A DNA stretch of 64,000 nucleotides from Clostridium aciditolerans. GTDB taxonomy: Bacteria; Bacillota; Clostridia; Clostridiales; Clostridiaceae. The position numbers and the translations under genes are program-made. The DNA lies in the NCBI RefSeq assembly GCF_016316925.1, contig NZ_JAEEGB010000010.1, positions 1 to 64,000 of the forward strand. The letters run 5' to 3'. Positions within the stretch are counted from its first letter, which is position 1, and each line of letters starts with the position of its first letter. The notes under the pieces were generated by a model. That model ran no database searches, was not told the origin of the DNA, and saw only the letters and a program-made list of their open reading frames with translations. Shown here piece after piece: positions 55,269 to 64,000 of the stretch.

Positions 55269-56440
55269 TTAATTATCTCTCCCAAATTATCCACTAAATA
55301 TTTTTTATCATCTTTTATACCTGTATTCAACTTTAATTTCATTATAAATTTCAAAATCCTTCCTATGTTTTTACCTTCATTTATGCCAAGTTTACTTAAA
55401 TGTTCCCCATTTATATGTAACTTTACTTCTTTTAATTTGTAAACATAATTAATAATTTTGTATTTTAATTCTGTATTCCAACATAAAATCATCAAAGCAT
55501 ATAAATCTATATTTTTTAATACACTACATATCTCATAATTATCCATAGCTTTCATTAGCAAGTCAACTATTTTGTCTTTGTTATAATAATAATATTTAAT
55601 TGACTTCTTTAAATCTTTATCTAAGAATGAATTGTTAATAAAAATATCTATATACTTTTCATCTCTTAATGAGTAAAATATATTTAAAGTTCTTAAATTT
55701 ATATCCTCATAGCTTCCTAAGCAATTTTCTATTCCTAAAAAATGTGTTTCTAATTTTAATACTCCTAATTCATTACATAGAGCCAAATTTTCTATCCAAT
55801 TATCCTCTCCACACATTAAAAATAATTCCTTTATTATTCTGTCAGAGCTAATAGTATTAATATCACCTTTATTTATACTTCTAATTATCTCATTTTTGTC
55901 CTGCAGTTCTAGACCATATCTTACGCTATATTTAATTGCTCTAAATATCCTTGTTGGGTCCTCAGCATAGCTATTGCTGTGAATTTTTTTAAGTTTTCTA
56001 TTTCTTAAGTCTAAAAGCCCGTTAAATAAATCAATAATCTCATTATTAATTATATCATAAGCTAAAGAGTTAATAGTAAAATCCCTTCTAAATAAGTCGT
56101 CCTCAATGCAAGAGGGCTCTACTATAGGAAGTGATCCATTTTTTTCATAAGTCTCTTTTCTGCATCTTATTAAGTCTATTACTATACCATTATTAAATTC
56201 AATTGTGGACGTTTGGAATTGAGAGTGATACTCATATTTTTTTACAAAGGATAAATTATCTATAACAATTTTAGGATCTTTATTTATACATATATCTATA
56301 TCTTTAGTACTCTTTCCTAAAATACTATCCCTCACTGCTCCACCTACTATATAGGCTTTAATATTACAGCTTTTACATAAATCTTTTATTATATTTATAA
56401 CATCTATCTGATCTTTATTATAGCTATTGAGAATATCCAT
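55259..56440 (-). CDS. cca: tRNA nucleotidyltransferase / poly(A) polymerase family protein
   Basis: Adds CCA to tRNA 3' ends, or acts as a related polymerase. The class II nucleotidyltransferase head has AYIVGGAVRDSILGKSTKDIDIC with the metal-binding D-x-D, RRDFTINSLAYD, and DPTRIFRAIKYSVRYGLEL. The 393 residues are shorter than HD-containing versions; no HD motif is seen. Whether it adds CCA or only part of it cannot be decided. Overlaps scpA. Confidence 0.88.
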   Translation of the reverse strand: MDILNSYNKDQIDVINIIKDLCKSCNIKAYIVGGAVRDSILGKSTKDIDICINKDPKIVIDNLSFVKKYEYHSQFQTSTIEFNNGIVIDLIRCRKETYEKNGSLPIVEPSCIEDDLFRRDFTINSLAYDIINNEIIDLFNGLLDLRNRKLKKIHSNSYAEDPTRIFRAIKYSVRYGLELQDKNEIIRSINKGDINTISSDRIIKELFLMCGEDNWIENLALCNELGVLKLETHFLGIENCLGSYEDINLRTLNIFYSLRDEKYIDIFINNSFLDKDLKKSIKYYYYNKDKIVDLLMKAMDNYEICSVLKNIDLYALMILCWNTELKYKIINYVYKLKEVKLHINGEHLSKLGINEGKNIGRILKFIMKLKLNTGIKDDKKYLVDNLGEIIKCL

Positions 56441-56480
56441 TTTAACTCCCTCTATAATCTTTTATTTTATTCTTTTATAT

Positions 56481-56555
56481 AAAGTCTTTAACAAACTGAA
56501 GCTTTGGAAATATACTCCGGGGTGTAAGTCAATTTTCGGCCTTGAAACCCTATAT
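56481..56555. repeat. Fragment of repeat family R1, copy 3
   Basis: About 75 bases matching 181-254: AAAGTC-TTTAACAAACTGAAG, the GGAAATATACTCCGGGGTGTA segment in degenerate form, and TTTTCGGCCTTGAAACCC. Only the right arm is present. An adjacent palindrome (GTGAACAATGTATAATGAAC arms, 56580-56640) precedes the carboxypeptidase gene end. Confidence 0.75.
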
Positions 56556-56650
56556 ATATTATACAATGCAATTCATTATAAATTCTATAATGAAAAGTGA
56601 ACAATGTATAATGAACTTTTAGTTCACTTTTCATCGTTCACTTCTTAATT

Positions 56651-57847
56651 TTAAATACCTTTATCTAAAATTTTTGTAAAATTATTTTTTAAATTTTCAA
56701 AAACACCTGCTTTTTTAACATCTCTATCGCTATAGATTTTTGTCTTTCCAACTAATTCACCATTCACATATACTTCACAATGTCCAACTACTTCATTTGC
56801 TTTATATGCTTTTCTATTTGTATCCACAATACACTTTTTAGTTACTTTACTATCTTTACCTTTTTCCACTATTATGTTTAAATCTTCTTTTGCTTTGGCT
56901 ATGAAGAATCTATCTCCTTGTTTATTTAAAGTAATTTTTTCTACATCTGCACCCTTGGATAAAAGCTTTTTACACTCAAATTTTGAAAAGCCATAATTTA
57001 AAAGCATGCTAGCGTCTTTATTTCTTACTTTAAATGTTGGAGAACCCATAACAACTGAAAGCATTCTCACTCCGTCTCTTGTAGCAGTTGCTGATATACA
57101 GTACTTAGCCTCATCAGTAAAACCAGTTTTTAATCCGTCACATCCCTTAAAAAATCTTACTAATTTATTATGATTCACTAATCCTATTGGGCTTTTTCTT
57201 CCTTCGGATATTGTCTCCATATATGTTCCTGTGTATTTCAGTATAGCTGGATGTTTTAGAAGTTCTTTGGACATAATTGCTATGTCATAAGCTGTAGTTA
57301 CATGGCCAGCTGCACTTAATCCTGTACAGTTCTTAAATGAGGTATTTTTCATGCCAAGTTGACTTGCTTTTTCATTCATAAGCTTAACAAAAGCATCTTC
57401 GCTTCCTGCTAAATATTCTGCCATAGCTACTGCTGCATCATTACCAGAAGCTATTCCAATACCTTTAATTAGGTCCTCTACACTTCTAACTTCACCGGTA
57501 TCCAATAGCATAGAACTTCCACCCATTTTTTTAGAATTTTCACTCACTGTAACTTTATCACTCATCTTGACTCTTCCAGAGTCTACTGCCTCCATTGCTA
57601 AAAGCATAGTCATTATTTTAGTTACAGATGCAGGTGGCAATTTTTCATTAGAATTTTTTTCAAATAATATTTTACCACTTGTTGGTTCCATCAATAATGC
57701 AGATCTTGCATCTACATTTAGTCCAGCTTCTGTTACATTAGTTTCTTCTTTTTTGTTTGGTTCCGCTTTAACAATTGTTGAAAAAATACCTATAACAAAA
57801 AATAGAATTAATAGTAAACTTACTAAGGCTTTATTTCTCTTTTTCAT
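56651..57847 (-). CDS. dacF: D-alanyl-D-alanine carboxypeptidase DacF-like
   Basis: A secreted S11 peptidase with a signal peptide (about 1-28), catalytic S74-V-T-K77, S134-G-N and K240-T-G, and a C-terminal beta-rich domain ending in a short amphipathic stretch that could tether it to the membrane. 398 residues. Placed downstream of deoB on the same strand, as dacF and the deoB (drm) gene are in Bacillus. The symbol rests on that context; the 51403 gene is an alternative bearer of the name. Confidence 0.88.
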   Translation of the reverse strand: MKKRNKALVSLLLILFFVIGIFSTIVKAEPNKKEETNVTEAGLNVDARSALLMEPTSGKILFEKNSNEKLPPASVTKIMTMLLAMEAVDSGRVKMSDKVTVSENSKKMGGSSMLLDTGEVRSVEDLIKGIGIASGNDAAVAMAEYLAGSEDAFVKLMNEKASQLGMKNTSFKNCTGLSAAGHVTTAYDIAIMSKELLKHPAILKYTGTYMETISEGRKSPIGLVNHNKLVRFFKGCDGLKTGFTDEAKYCISATATRDGVRMLSVVMGSPTFKVRNKDASMLLNYGFSKFECKKLLSKGADVEKITLNKQGDRFFIAKAKEDLNIIVEKGKDSKVTKKCIVDTNRKAYKANEVVGHCEVYVNGELVGKTKIYSDRDVKKAGVFENLKNNFTKILDKGI

Positions 57848-57929
57848 TTCAATTTCCTCCTTCCTTCAATTCTATTTTTTCCCGAAATTAATAATATTAT
57901 CACCAAAATATTTAAAATAGACGTGAAAT

Positions 57930-57969
57930 AACAAACCAGAGATATCTAATTTGACACCTCTGGTTTGTT
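57930..57969 (-). terminator. Terminator of deoB
   Basis: AACAAACCAGAG pairs with CTCTGGTTTGTT around a 15-base loop and is followed by TTATTTC on the minus strand. Confidence 0.7.
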
Positions 57970-57981
57970 ATTAAATTTAAA

Positions 57982-59154
57982 TTATTTTAATATTTCCTTT
58001 GCGAAGCTATCTCCATATAAGTTATTCTCAATTTTGAGCAAATCAAGTATAGTCTTGCCAATATCAGAAAAGCTTTTTCTTACACCTATGTTTATACCAC
58101 TTTTTATTTTTTTACCATATACAATCACTGGTATGTATTCTCTAGAGTGATCTGTACTTTCAGTAGTTGGGTCACAACCATGATCCGCAGTTAATATTAA
58201 AATATCATCTTCCTTCATAGCGGATATAACTTCAGGTATTCTATTGTCTACGTCCACTAAAGCTTTAGCATACCCTACAGCGTCATTTCTATGTCCATAC
58301 AACATATCAAAATCAACTAAGTTAGTAAATATAAGTCCATTCTTGTTTTCTTTCATGTATTCTAATGTCTTATCTATTCCATCCATGTTATTCTTGATAT
58401 GAACAGCATCTGTTATTCCTTTTTTGTTATATATGTCTTCTATTTTCCCTACAGCCATAACACTTATGCCCTTTTCTTTGATATACTCCAACATAGTTTT
58501 ATCAAAAGGATCTAGCGCAAAATCTCTTCTATTTGATGTCCTAGTGAATTGCCCTGGCTCTCCTATAAAAGGCCTTGCAATTATTCTTCCTACAGCCTTT
58601 TCTCCTATAAACATTTTTCTTGCTATCTGGCACATATTGTAAAGCTCATCTAAAGGTATAACATCCTCATGAGCAGCTATTTGAAATACACTATCAGCTG
58701 ATGTATAGACTATAGGCGATCCAGTTTTTATGTGTTCCTCTCCTAATTCTTTGATTATTTCCGTTCCTGATGCTACTTTATTTCCAATTATTTTTCTTCC
58801 AATCTTTGATTCAAATTCTTTTATTATATCTTCAGAAAAACCTTCAGGATAGGTATTAAGTGGTTCTTCGAGCACAACTCCTGCTATTTCCCAATGTCCT
58901 GTTACTGTATCTTTTCCTATAGATAACTCTGCACATTTACCAAAGGAGCCCATTGGATTCTCACACTTAGTTATATTTTTTACTCCATCTATATTACCTA
59001 AGCCTAACTTCTCCATATTAGGTAACTTAAGTCCTCCAACAGCCTTAGATACATTTCCTAAAGTATCACTTCCTACATCTCCATATTTTGCTGAATCTGG
59101 CATTTCTCCAATACCAACGCTATCTAATACAATCAATATAGTTCTTTTTATCAT
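57982..59154 (-). CDS. deoB: Phosphopentomutase
   Basis: Interconverts ribose- or deoxyribose-1-phosphate and the 5-phosphates in nucleoside salvage. An alkaline-phosphatase-superfamily metal enzyme: the N-terminal [16 protein letters not shown] holds the first metal Asp, KDTVTGHWE the phospho-threonine, and [20 protein letters not shown] the remaining ligands. 390 residues, typical. Follows xerD on the same strand. Confidence 0.96.
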   Translation of the reverse strand: MIKRTILIVLDSVGIGEMPDSAKYGDVGSDTLGNVSKAVGGLKLPNMEKLGLGNIDGVKNITKCENPMGSFGKCAELSIGKDTVTGHWEIAGVVLEEPLNTYPEGFSEDIIKEFESKIGRKIIGNKVASGTEIIKELGEEHIKTGSPIVYTSADSVFQIAAHEDVIPLDELYNMCQIARKMFIGEKAVGRIIARPFIGEPGQFTRTSNRRDFALDPFDKTMLEYIKEKGISVMAVGKIEDIYNKKGITDAVHIKNNMDGIDKTLEYMKENKNGLIFTNLVDFDMLYGHRNDAVGYAKALVDVDNRIPEVISAMKEDDILILTADHGCDPTTESTDHSREYIPVIVYGKKIKSGINIGVRKSFSDIGKTILDLLKIENNLYGDSFAKEILK

Positions 59155-59245
59155 ATATATCTTCCTTTCTTCCCATATATCATATGTTTAAAGGACAGTT
59201 GAAAATTTCCAACCGTCCATTATTATTTTCAATTATTAACTTTTA

Positions 59246-60124
59246 TTATGCTCTTGGGTGAGCATTTTTATAAATTTCAGCTATTTTGTTTTTTCTAGAA
59301 ATACTAGAGTATATTTGTGTTGCAGATAAATCTTTATGTCCTAATAGCTCCTGTACAGATTTAATATCTGCACCATTTTGAAGCAAATGTACAGCAAAAG
59401 AATGCCTTAGAGTAAAAGAATTTATAGTCTTATCTATTTTAGCCTCTTCTGCATAATATTTAACTATTTTCCAAAAACCCTGTCTTGTCATTTGAACACC
59501 TTTTATATTTAAGAAAAGCAAGTCCAAATTATATGTATTCAACTCAGCTCGAATATTTAAATAATCTTCTAGACACTTTATTGCTACCGATCCTATAGGT
59601 ATTATCCTTTCCTGCTCCTTTGAGCCCTTACATTTAACATAACATAATTTTAAATTTATATCATAAATAGTAAGATTTAAAAGTTCAGATACTTTCATAC
59701 CTGTAGCATACATTACTTCAAGCATTGCTTTATCCCTTATACCCTTATTTAGTTTTAAATCTGGTGCCTCTAAAAGTTTATCTACTTCTTCTATTGTTAA
59801 TACTTTTGGGATATTATGCTTAATTTTTGGTATTTGATAACTTGTTACTGGATTCTCACTAACAATTCCTTTTACTAGTAAATATTTATAAAAATTTCTT
59901 AATGATACAATATTCCTAACTATTGACGAAACAGCTCTCCCTTGCTTCTGTAGATATTGAACATATGCCATTACTGAAACTGTTCCAACATCTTGAATTT
60001 TCTCTTCTCTTTCTTTTATAAAATCACAAAACCTACTTACATCTCTAATGTATGCATCCATAGTATTTTTACTAGCATGTTTTTTCTCTAAATTATTAAT
60101 ATACTTTAATAGATAGTTATCCAT
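59246..60124 (-). CDS. xerD: XerD-like tyrosine recombinase with altered catalytic positions
   Basis: A 292-residue phage-integrase family protein: N-terminal core-binding domain (1-100) and catalytic domain (105-285). By place (before deoB) and length it is clostridial XerD, expected to resolve chromosome dimers at dif. Tyr272 (TQIYSS), Arg240 (LRHSF), His263 (LLGH) and the KGSKE lysine are present. The first catalytic Arg, in the TGLRxSEL motif, is Lys144 (TGMKVSEL), and the His of HxLR is Phe237 (SFTLR). Activity may be reduced, or partner-dependent. Confidence 0.85.
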   Translation of the reverse strand: MDNYLLKYINNLEKKHASKNTMDAYIRDVSRFCDFIKEREEKIQDVGTVSVMAYVQYLQKQGRAVSSIVRNIVSLRNFYKYLLVKGIVSENPVTSYQIPKIKHNIPKVLTIEEVDKLLEAPDLKLNKGIRDKAMLEVMYATGMKVSELLNLTIYDINLKLCYVKCKGSKEQERIIPIGSVAIKCLEDYLNIRAELNTYNLDLLFLNIKGVQMTRQGFWKIVKYYAEEAKIDKTINSFTLRHSFAVHLLQNGADIKSVQELLGHKDLSATQIYSSISRKNKIAEIYKNAHPRA

Positions 60125-60156
60125 AACCTTCTCCTACCTTTTGGGTATTATATTTA

Positions 60157-60387
60157 TTAAAATCCCAAAAATTTTTCAAAAACGTAAATATAATTATAAA
60201 TTATGTCTAAATTTCTACGAACTAAACTGTGCACAAATATACTGTTGTCATACACATTAGGCTTACTTATAAAATTATATAATAAATAATCTAAAAATCT
60301 AGGTAAAAATAATCCAAAAAAAATAAGTATAAAGAAACATTTTAACACAATTATGAAAAATGAAACAAGTTCTTCATTTCTAATCAT
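60157..60387 (-). CDS. Small membrane protein of unknown function, spoIIM-linked
   Basis: A 76-residue protein with one clear hydrophobic segment (VSFFIIVLKCFFILIFFGLFLP). It overlaps the spoIIM stop by 4 bases, so it is likely co-translated, and ends 33 bases before xerD. No family recognised. Lys/Asn-poor and rich in aromatic residues toward its C terminus. Confidence 0.6.
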   Translation of the reverse strand: MIRNEELVSFFIIVLKCFFILIFFGLFLPRFLDYLLYNFISKPNVYDNSIFVHSLVRRNLDIIYNYIYVFEKFLGF

Positions 60388-61034
60388 ATAGCTACACTTC
60401 CTATACTTGCTACTATCAATTTAATCATATGAGGGGTAATATATGCTTCCGTAAAAAATCCTATAAACATAACAACTATAAGAAGTACAAACGAAAGTGA
60501 ATAAGAGGTTATTCTAATCCATATATTAGAAATCCAATGCTTATTCGTCTTATCTTTTAATATAGTTAATGAAAATTCCATAGCAAGTACAGATGCGAAT
60601 ATTATACATGGAATATAAATAATATTTTGTGGAAGTACGCCTATAAGTGAAAACCACATTCCTTTTATACCCATTCCATTTATTACAAAACTAATGGTAA
60701 ATCCTATGGTAAATCCTTTTATGATGTCAATTATTAATATTACAGGTATACCTATCATAGTTAAACCTAAAAACCACACAACTGCCAATATAGGTATATT
60801 ACTTTTTATTGTCTCAATAAAAATAGACTTGTAATTTATGTTTCCCGATCCAATTGAACTATTAAAGTTCTTTAAATAACTTAAAAGGTCACTTTTTTCA
60901 AAGCTTCCCATATACTTTACACTGTATATTCCCAGTACTATTCCTGTACATATACATAAAAGACTTATAACATAGAGCCAAAAATTATTTTGTACGTGTT
61001 TATTTATGATATTTAACATTTTGTTTTCTGACAT
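60384..61034 (-). CDS. spoIIM: Stage II sporulation protein M
   Basis: A 216-residue polytopic protein with five membrane segments, part of the SpoIID-SpoIIM-SpoIIP complex that drives engulfment of the forespore. The first segment (LYVISLLCICTGIVLGIYSVKYM) and the family core VVWFLGLTMIGIPVILIIDIIKGFTIGF are clear. AAGGGGG ribosome site. In Bacillus it is transcribed in the mother cell by sigma-E. Confidence 0.93.
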   Translation of the reverse strand: MSENKMLNIINKHVQNNFWLYVISLLCICTGIVLGIYSVKYMGSFEKSDLLSYLKNFNSSIGSGNINYKSIFIETIKSNIPILAVVWFLGLTMIGIPVILIIDIIKGFTIGFTISFVINGMGIKGMWFSLIGVLPQNIIYIPCIIFASVLAMEFSLTILKDKTNKHWISNIWIRITSYSLSFVLLIVVMFIGFFTEAYITPHMIKLIVASIGSVAI

Positions 61035-61117
61035 AGTTTTATCCCCCTTTGTTTAGTTACCTTTTTAATATTTATGATATTCAAAGGAGTTATATGACTA
61101 TGTTTAAAATCATATAT

Positions 61118-61639
61118 TTACAAAAACATAAATGCACTTATGGTCTTAGCGTCTATTATTTCACCACTTTTTATCATTTCTTTAATTTTCTCTATCTTCA
61201 TCTCTCTAACATTAATGAATTCATCTTCATCAGCTAAATTATCTTTACCTTTATACAAATTCTCAGCCTTATATATATAAATATACTCATTACAAAATCC
61301 TGGGCTAGTAACCATCTTACCTAAATAGCTAAATTCTTTAGCTTTATATCCAGTTTCCTCTTCCAATTCTCTAATACCACATAGTTCTATATCTTCATCT
61401 TTTTCAATTTTCCCCGCAGGTAACTCTAAAATAACTTTTTCTATTGGCTTTCTGAATTGTTCAACTAAAAGTATTGTATCTTTATCCTTGTATGCTATTA
61501 TGGCAACTCCTCCAGAATGATTAACAATTTCTCTACTAGATTTTCTTCCATTTGGTAATTCAACAGTGTGAACATCTACATCAATAATTTTGCCATTATA
61601 TATATTTTTAACTTCTAAGGTCTTTTCATTAAAATTCAT
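61118..61639 (-). CDS. NUDIX hydrolase, ADP-ribose pyrophosphatase type
   Basis: A 173-residue cytoplasmic hydrolase. The Nudix box GKIEKDEDIELCGIRELEEE(T)GY is intact with its REEL-like core (RELEEETGY). Upstream VEQFRKPIEKVILELPAG is typical of ADP-ribose pyrophosphatases. Good GGAGGG ribosome site. Commonly sits beside spoIIM and xerD in clostridia. Confidence 0.92.
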   Translation of the reverse strand: MNFNEKTLEVKNIYNGKIIDVDVHTVELPNGRKSSREIVNHSGGVAIIAYKDKDTILLVEQFRKPIEKVILELPAGKIEKDEDIELCGIRELEEETGYKAKEFSYLGKMVTSPGFCNEYIYIYKAENLYKGKDNLADEDEFINVREMKIEKIKEMIKSGEIIDAKTISAFMFL

Positions 61640-61780
61640 ATTAGTATCCCTCCGCTATATTAGCATATAAAAACTTTACTCCGAAAATTATAATAATGTA
61701 TTTTCAGTAATTTATTATAATTTTATACTTTCAATATATAATTGTCAATTAAAGGAACATACTCAAGTCTAGTCATATAA

Positions 61781-61804
61781 GATAAAATAACAAGTCAAAG
61801 ATTC
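61781..61804. repeat. Fragment of repeat family R3
   Basis: AAATAACAAGTCAAAGAT matches the left end of 10341-10514. It is followed by a GGGATAAATTTATCCC palindrome and a second AGGGGATAAATT unit (61808-61852). Confidence 0.6.
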
Positions 61805-61926
61805 TAGGGATAAATTTATCCCCTAGATTTCTACAATCCAGGGGATAAATTAATTTCTAAAAACAAAGCATAGACTTTATAAACATAAAATCAATAATAA
61901 AACTTACGCAAGGTGAAGTAAAACTT

Positions 61927-62103
61927 TTACTCTTCTATTTGCTCATTAATTTTCTTCATAAGTCTTTTATAATATCTAATAATTTCTCTTAATTCTTCTT
62001 CCTTATCGTCATCGTCTACAAGTTTTTCTCTTAATTCGTTAATTCTATTTGATATGAGATTTTCTATGTTTTTTATTTCTTCAAATTCTAATTCTAGTTT
62101 CAT
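61927..62103 (-). CDS. Small acidic coiled-coil protein
   Basis: A 58-residue ORF with a strong GGAAGGTGATATA ribosome site, inside what would otherwise be a 590-base gap. It begins MKLELEFEEIKNIENLIS, has a VDDDDKEEE acidic patch in the middle and ends MKKINEQIEE. Almost wholly predicted helix with charged residues, no Cys or Trp, probably a coiled coil. Unknown function; it lies between the spo0A terminator and the NUDIX gene. Confidence 0.7.
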   Translation of the reverse strand: MKLELEFEEIKNIENLISNRINELREKLVDDDDKEEELREIIRYYKRLMKKINEQIEE

Positions 62104-62161
62104 TATATCACCTTCCTTGTTAAATTATTATGTCAAGATTTTTTATTTTAGAATATTATAT

Positions 62162-62202
62162 AAAAAAAAGGCAGATTTTCAAATTCTATTATCTGCCATT
62201 TT
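62162..62202 (-). terminator. Terminator of spo0A
   Basis: On the minus strand TGGCAGAT pairs with ATCTGCC around a 14-base loop, followed by eight T, 28 bases after the stop. Confidence 0.85.
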
Positions 62203-62229
62203 TGAAATCATCTACCTTTGAGTTTGTTT

Positions 62230-63045
62230 TTAAGATACCTTATTTTTTAATCTCAATTTATCAGCTACCATTGCTATAAATTCACTATTTGTAGGCTTAC
62301 CTTTATCATTATGTATAGTATAGCCAAATATTTTATTAATAGTTTCAACTTGACCTCTTGACCATGCCACTTCAATAGCATGTCTTATAGCTCTTTCTAC
62401 TCTACTAGCTGTTGTATTATATTTTTTTGCAATGGAAGGATACAATTCCTTAGTTACTGCAGATAAAAGTTCCATATTATTTACTACCATTGTTATAGCT
62501 TCTCTTAAATACATATAACCTTTAATATGAGCAGGCACTCCTATTTCATGTATTATATTGGTTATTTCTTGCTCAAGATTTGTAGGTTCGCTCTTAGTAA
62601 ATTTTATTTCTGTTGTGTCAATTAATGATATTGTCTTTTTTGTCTCATCTCCACTGCTTATTGTGTTATTAAACATTTGTCTAATTCTTTTCGTAAATAC
62701 ATCCATATCAAAAGGTTTTACAACATAATAGTCTGCTCCTAATGTAATTGCTCTTTGAGTAATTTTATCTTGCCCTACTGCAGAGAGTACAATTACTCTT
62801 GGCATAGGATTTATATCCATACTATTTAATCTTTCTAAAACTCCAAGTCCATCAAGATGAGGCATAATTATATCTAATACTACTAAATCTGGTTTCTTTT
62901 CTTCAATAAGCTTTAAAGCTTCTACTCCATCTTTTGCAATGCCTGTAACAACAATATCCCTTTGGTTTAGCAGATAATCATTTAGAATGTTACAAAATTC
63001 TTTATTGTCATCTGCTATAATTACACTTATTTTTGATTGTTCCAT
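62230..63045 (-). CDS. spo0A: Sporulation response regulator Spo0A
   Basis: The master sporulation regulator. The receiver domain (about 1-125) has acidic pocket DD (11-12), phospho-acceptor Asp in [10 protein letters not shown], conserved Thr/Ser in VIVLSAVG and Lys in YVVKPFD. A linker is followed by the Spo0A C-terminal DNA-binding domain with [18 protein letters not shown], the recognition helix. 271 residues. A sigma-H-like promoter and a 0A box lie just upstream, and spoIVB precedes it as in Bacillus. Confidence 0.97.
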   Translation of the reverse strand: MEQSKISVIIADDNKEFCNILNDYLLNQRDIVVTGIAKDGVEALKLIEEKKPDLVVLDIIMPHLDGLGVLERLNSMDINPMPRVIVLSAVGQDKITQRAITLGADYYVVKPFDMDVFTKRIRQMFNNTISSGDETKKTISLIDTTEIKFTKSEPTNLEQEITNIIHEIGVPAHIKGYMYLREAITMVVNNMELLSAVTKELYPSIAKKYNTTASRVERAIRHAIEVAWSRGQVETINKIFGYTIHNDKGKPTNSEFIAMVADKLRLKNKVS

Positions 63046-63098
63046 ATTCCTTACTCCCCTTTGTTTTTATTTCATTCCCATATCTTAACAAATAATAG

Positions 63099-63125
63099 AT
63101 TCGACAAAACAATTTTAATTCCTTC
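63099..63125 (-). promoter_or_regulatory. Sigma-H-like promoter with 0A box upstream of spo0A
   Basis: On the minus strand GAAGGAATT, an 11-base spacer and GTCGAAT fit the sigma-H pattern RNAGGAWWW / RNNGAAT. The -10 box overlaps TGTCGAA, a perfect Spo0A binding site (63100-63106), which suggests autoregulation. Confidence 0.7.
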
Positions 63126-63157
63126 TTGTAATGAAAAATTTTTATCAAATATGAATA

Positions 63158-63190
63158 AAAGATAGCATAATTATCATGCTATCTTTTATT
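63158..63190 (-). terminator. Terminator of spoIVB
   Basis: AAAAGATAGCAT pairs with ATGCTATCTTTT around a 7-base loop, between spoIVB and the spo0A promoter. Confidence 0.75.
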
Positions 63191-63282
63191 ATACTACTTT
63201 TTATATTCATTTTGCCATAGATTTTGATATTATTAAAATTTTTTACAGTATTTTTTTCATTATTCTTAGTTTTACTACTACT

Positions 63283-64000
63283 TTATTTTGTTAGTATATT
63301 TGCATCTTTAAGCATCCATTCTATATATATCCCATACCCAACATCTGGTTTATTTATCAGTACATGGGTTACAGCTCCTATTATTTTATTATCTTGTATA
63401 ATTGGACTTCCACTCATACCTTGAACAATTCCTCCTGTTTTCTCTAAAAGTACTGGGTCTGTAACTTTTATAATCATGCTTTTAGGTCCAGGGGTATCTT
63501 GAGATAGAAGTTTCTCTATTTGTATATCATAATATTTAGGCTCATCTCCATCTATAGTCGTTAATATTTTTGCTGGTCCTTCTTTTATCTCATTACGTAA
63601 TGCAACTTTCATTGGTTTATTATATTTGTTTACCAATTTGGTATTACTTTTACCGAATACGCCACATTCAGTATTCTTTTGTATATGACCTAGTATTGTT
63701 TCTTCATTTACAAATATACCTTTTAATTCTCCTGGATTTCCTCTTAACCCTTTTTTAACTGACACTATTGAAGATGATACTATTTCTCCAGAGTTTATGC
63801 TTAAAATTGTGCCTGTGTCAATATCCGTTATAGGATGACCAAGAGCAGCAAACATCTCTGTTTTTTCATCATAGAATGTTAGAGTTCCTACTCCAGCTGT
63901 AGAATCTCTTATCCAAAGTCCTATCTTATAATTTTTATCTTCTGAACTTTTAATAGGCTTTATTATTTTTTCAAGTTGTTCTCCTTTTCGATCAATAGTG
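63283..64000 (-). CDS. spoIVB: SpoIVB serine peptidase, 5' end cut by the window
   Basis: The forespore-made S55 peptidase that signals activation of sigma-K. The frame continues unbroken to the window edge (KNYKIGLWIRDSTAGVGTLTFYD lies upstream of the first in-window ATG), so the N terminus is missing. The catalytic His is in FAALGHPITD and the catalytic Ser in GIVQGMSGSPIIQDNKIIGAV. About 239 residues are seen of roughly 400. Immediately upstream of spo0A, the usual order. Confidence 0.95.
   Translation of the reverse strand, partial: TIDRKGEQLEKIIKPIKSSEDKNYKIGLWIRDSTAGVGTLTFYDEKTEMFAALGHPITDIDTGTILSINSGEIVSSSIVSVKKGLRGNPGELKGIFVNEETILGHIQKNTECGVFGKSNTKLVNKYNKPMKVALRNEIKEGPAKILTTIDGDEPKYYDIQIEKLLSQDTPGPKSMIIKVTDPVLLEKTGGIVQGMSGSPIIQDNKIIGAVTHVLINKPDVGYGIYIEWMLKDANILTK

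Noticed and set aside
1-64000. rRNA or tRNA genes, prophage, insertion-sequence transposases
   Set aside because: I looked for conserved rRNA stretches, tRNA TTCRANY arms with paired acceptor stems, and transposase or integrase motifs; apart from the chromosomal XerD-like gene, none was convincing.

Overview
The window looks like chromosome of a low-GC, spore-forming, strictly anaerobic Firmicute, most likely a Clostridium sensu stricto. The evidence is the very AT-rich intergenic DNA, strong Shine-Dalgarno sites, a Spo0A/SpoIVB/SpoIIM/SpoVR-PrkA-YhbH/YtfJ sporulation set, a six-subunit Rnf complex with a membrane pyrophosphatase, methionine gamma-lyase, and sigma-54 regulators typical of amino-acid fermenters. 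I saw no rRNA, tRNA, prophage, transposase or CRISPR array.

Layout. 1-3.5 kb: end of a histidine operon (hisZ-hisG-hisD, minus strand), whose last cistron runs into a dispersed palindromic repeat. 4-10.3 kb: two sigma-54 enhancer-binding regulators, each next to a catabolic gene with a -24/-12 promoter (methionine gamma-lyase; iron alcohol dehydrogenase). 10.6-13.9 kb: arginine genes argB-argD diverging from argC across mirrored promoters. 14-18.6 kb: the prkA-yhbH-spoVR operon. 18.8-23.1 kb: the D-alanylation operon dltA-B-C-D with a small DltX-like gene at its 3' end. 23.3-31.5 kb: ornithine cyclodeaminase family gene, purL, an OrtA-like orphan, a small membrane-peptide gene with an in-frame UGA, glyA. 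30.8-41.7 kb: split threonine/serine exporter, CsoR-family repressor, Cof phosphatase, lipoprotein, DUF4397, LUD protein, cold-shock protein, Ca2+/H+ exchanger, NusG-II plus Gx-transporter pair, a catalytically dead OppD-like protein, and a Na+/H+ antiporter. 42-51.3 kb: rseC-rnfCDGEAB and, across a 1.57 kb gene-free AT-rich gap, hppA; together these link ferredoxin oxidation and pyrophosphate hydrolysis to ion gradients. 51.4-64 kb: two D,D-carboxypeptidases, DUF2953-ytfJ, cca-scpA-scpB, deoB, xerD, spoIIM, a NUDIX ADP-ribose hydrolase, spo0A and the 3' part of spoIVB (cut by the window edge).

The most unusual content is not in the well-known genes. Four families of dispersed palindromic repeats lie between genes, one of them with paired compensatory changes that suggest a folded RNA. 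A small gene has an in-frame UGA followed by a SECIS-like hairpin. A third -24/-12 promoter candidate lies before the Rnf operon. An intact gene encodes an ABC ATPase that has lost its ATP-binding and catalytic motifs. An XerD-like recombinase has substitutions at two expected catalytic positions. All function calls rest on reading motifs and gene order, with no database search.
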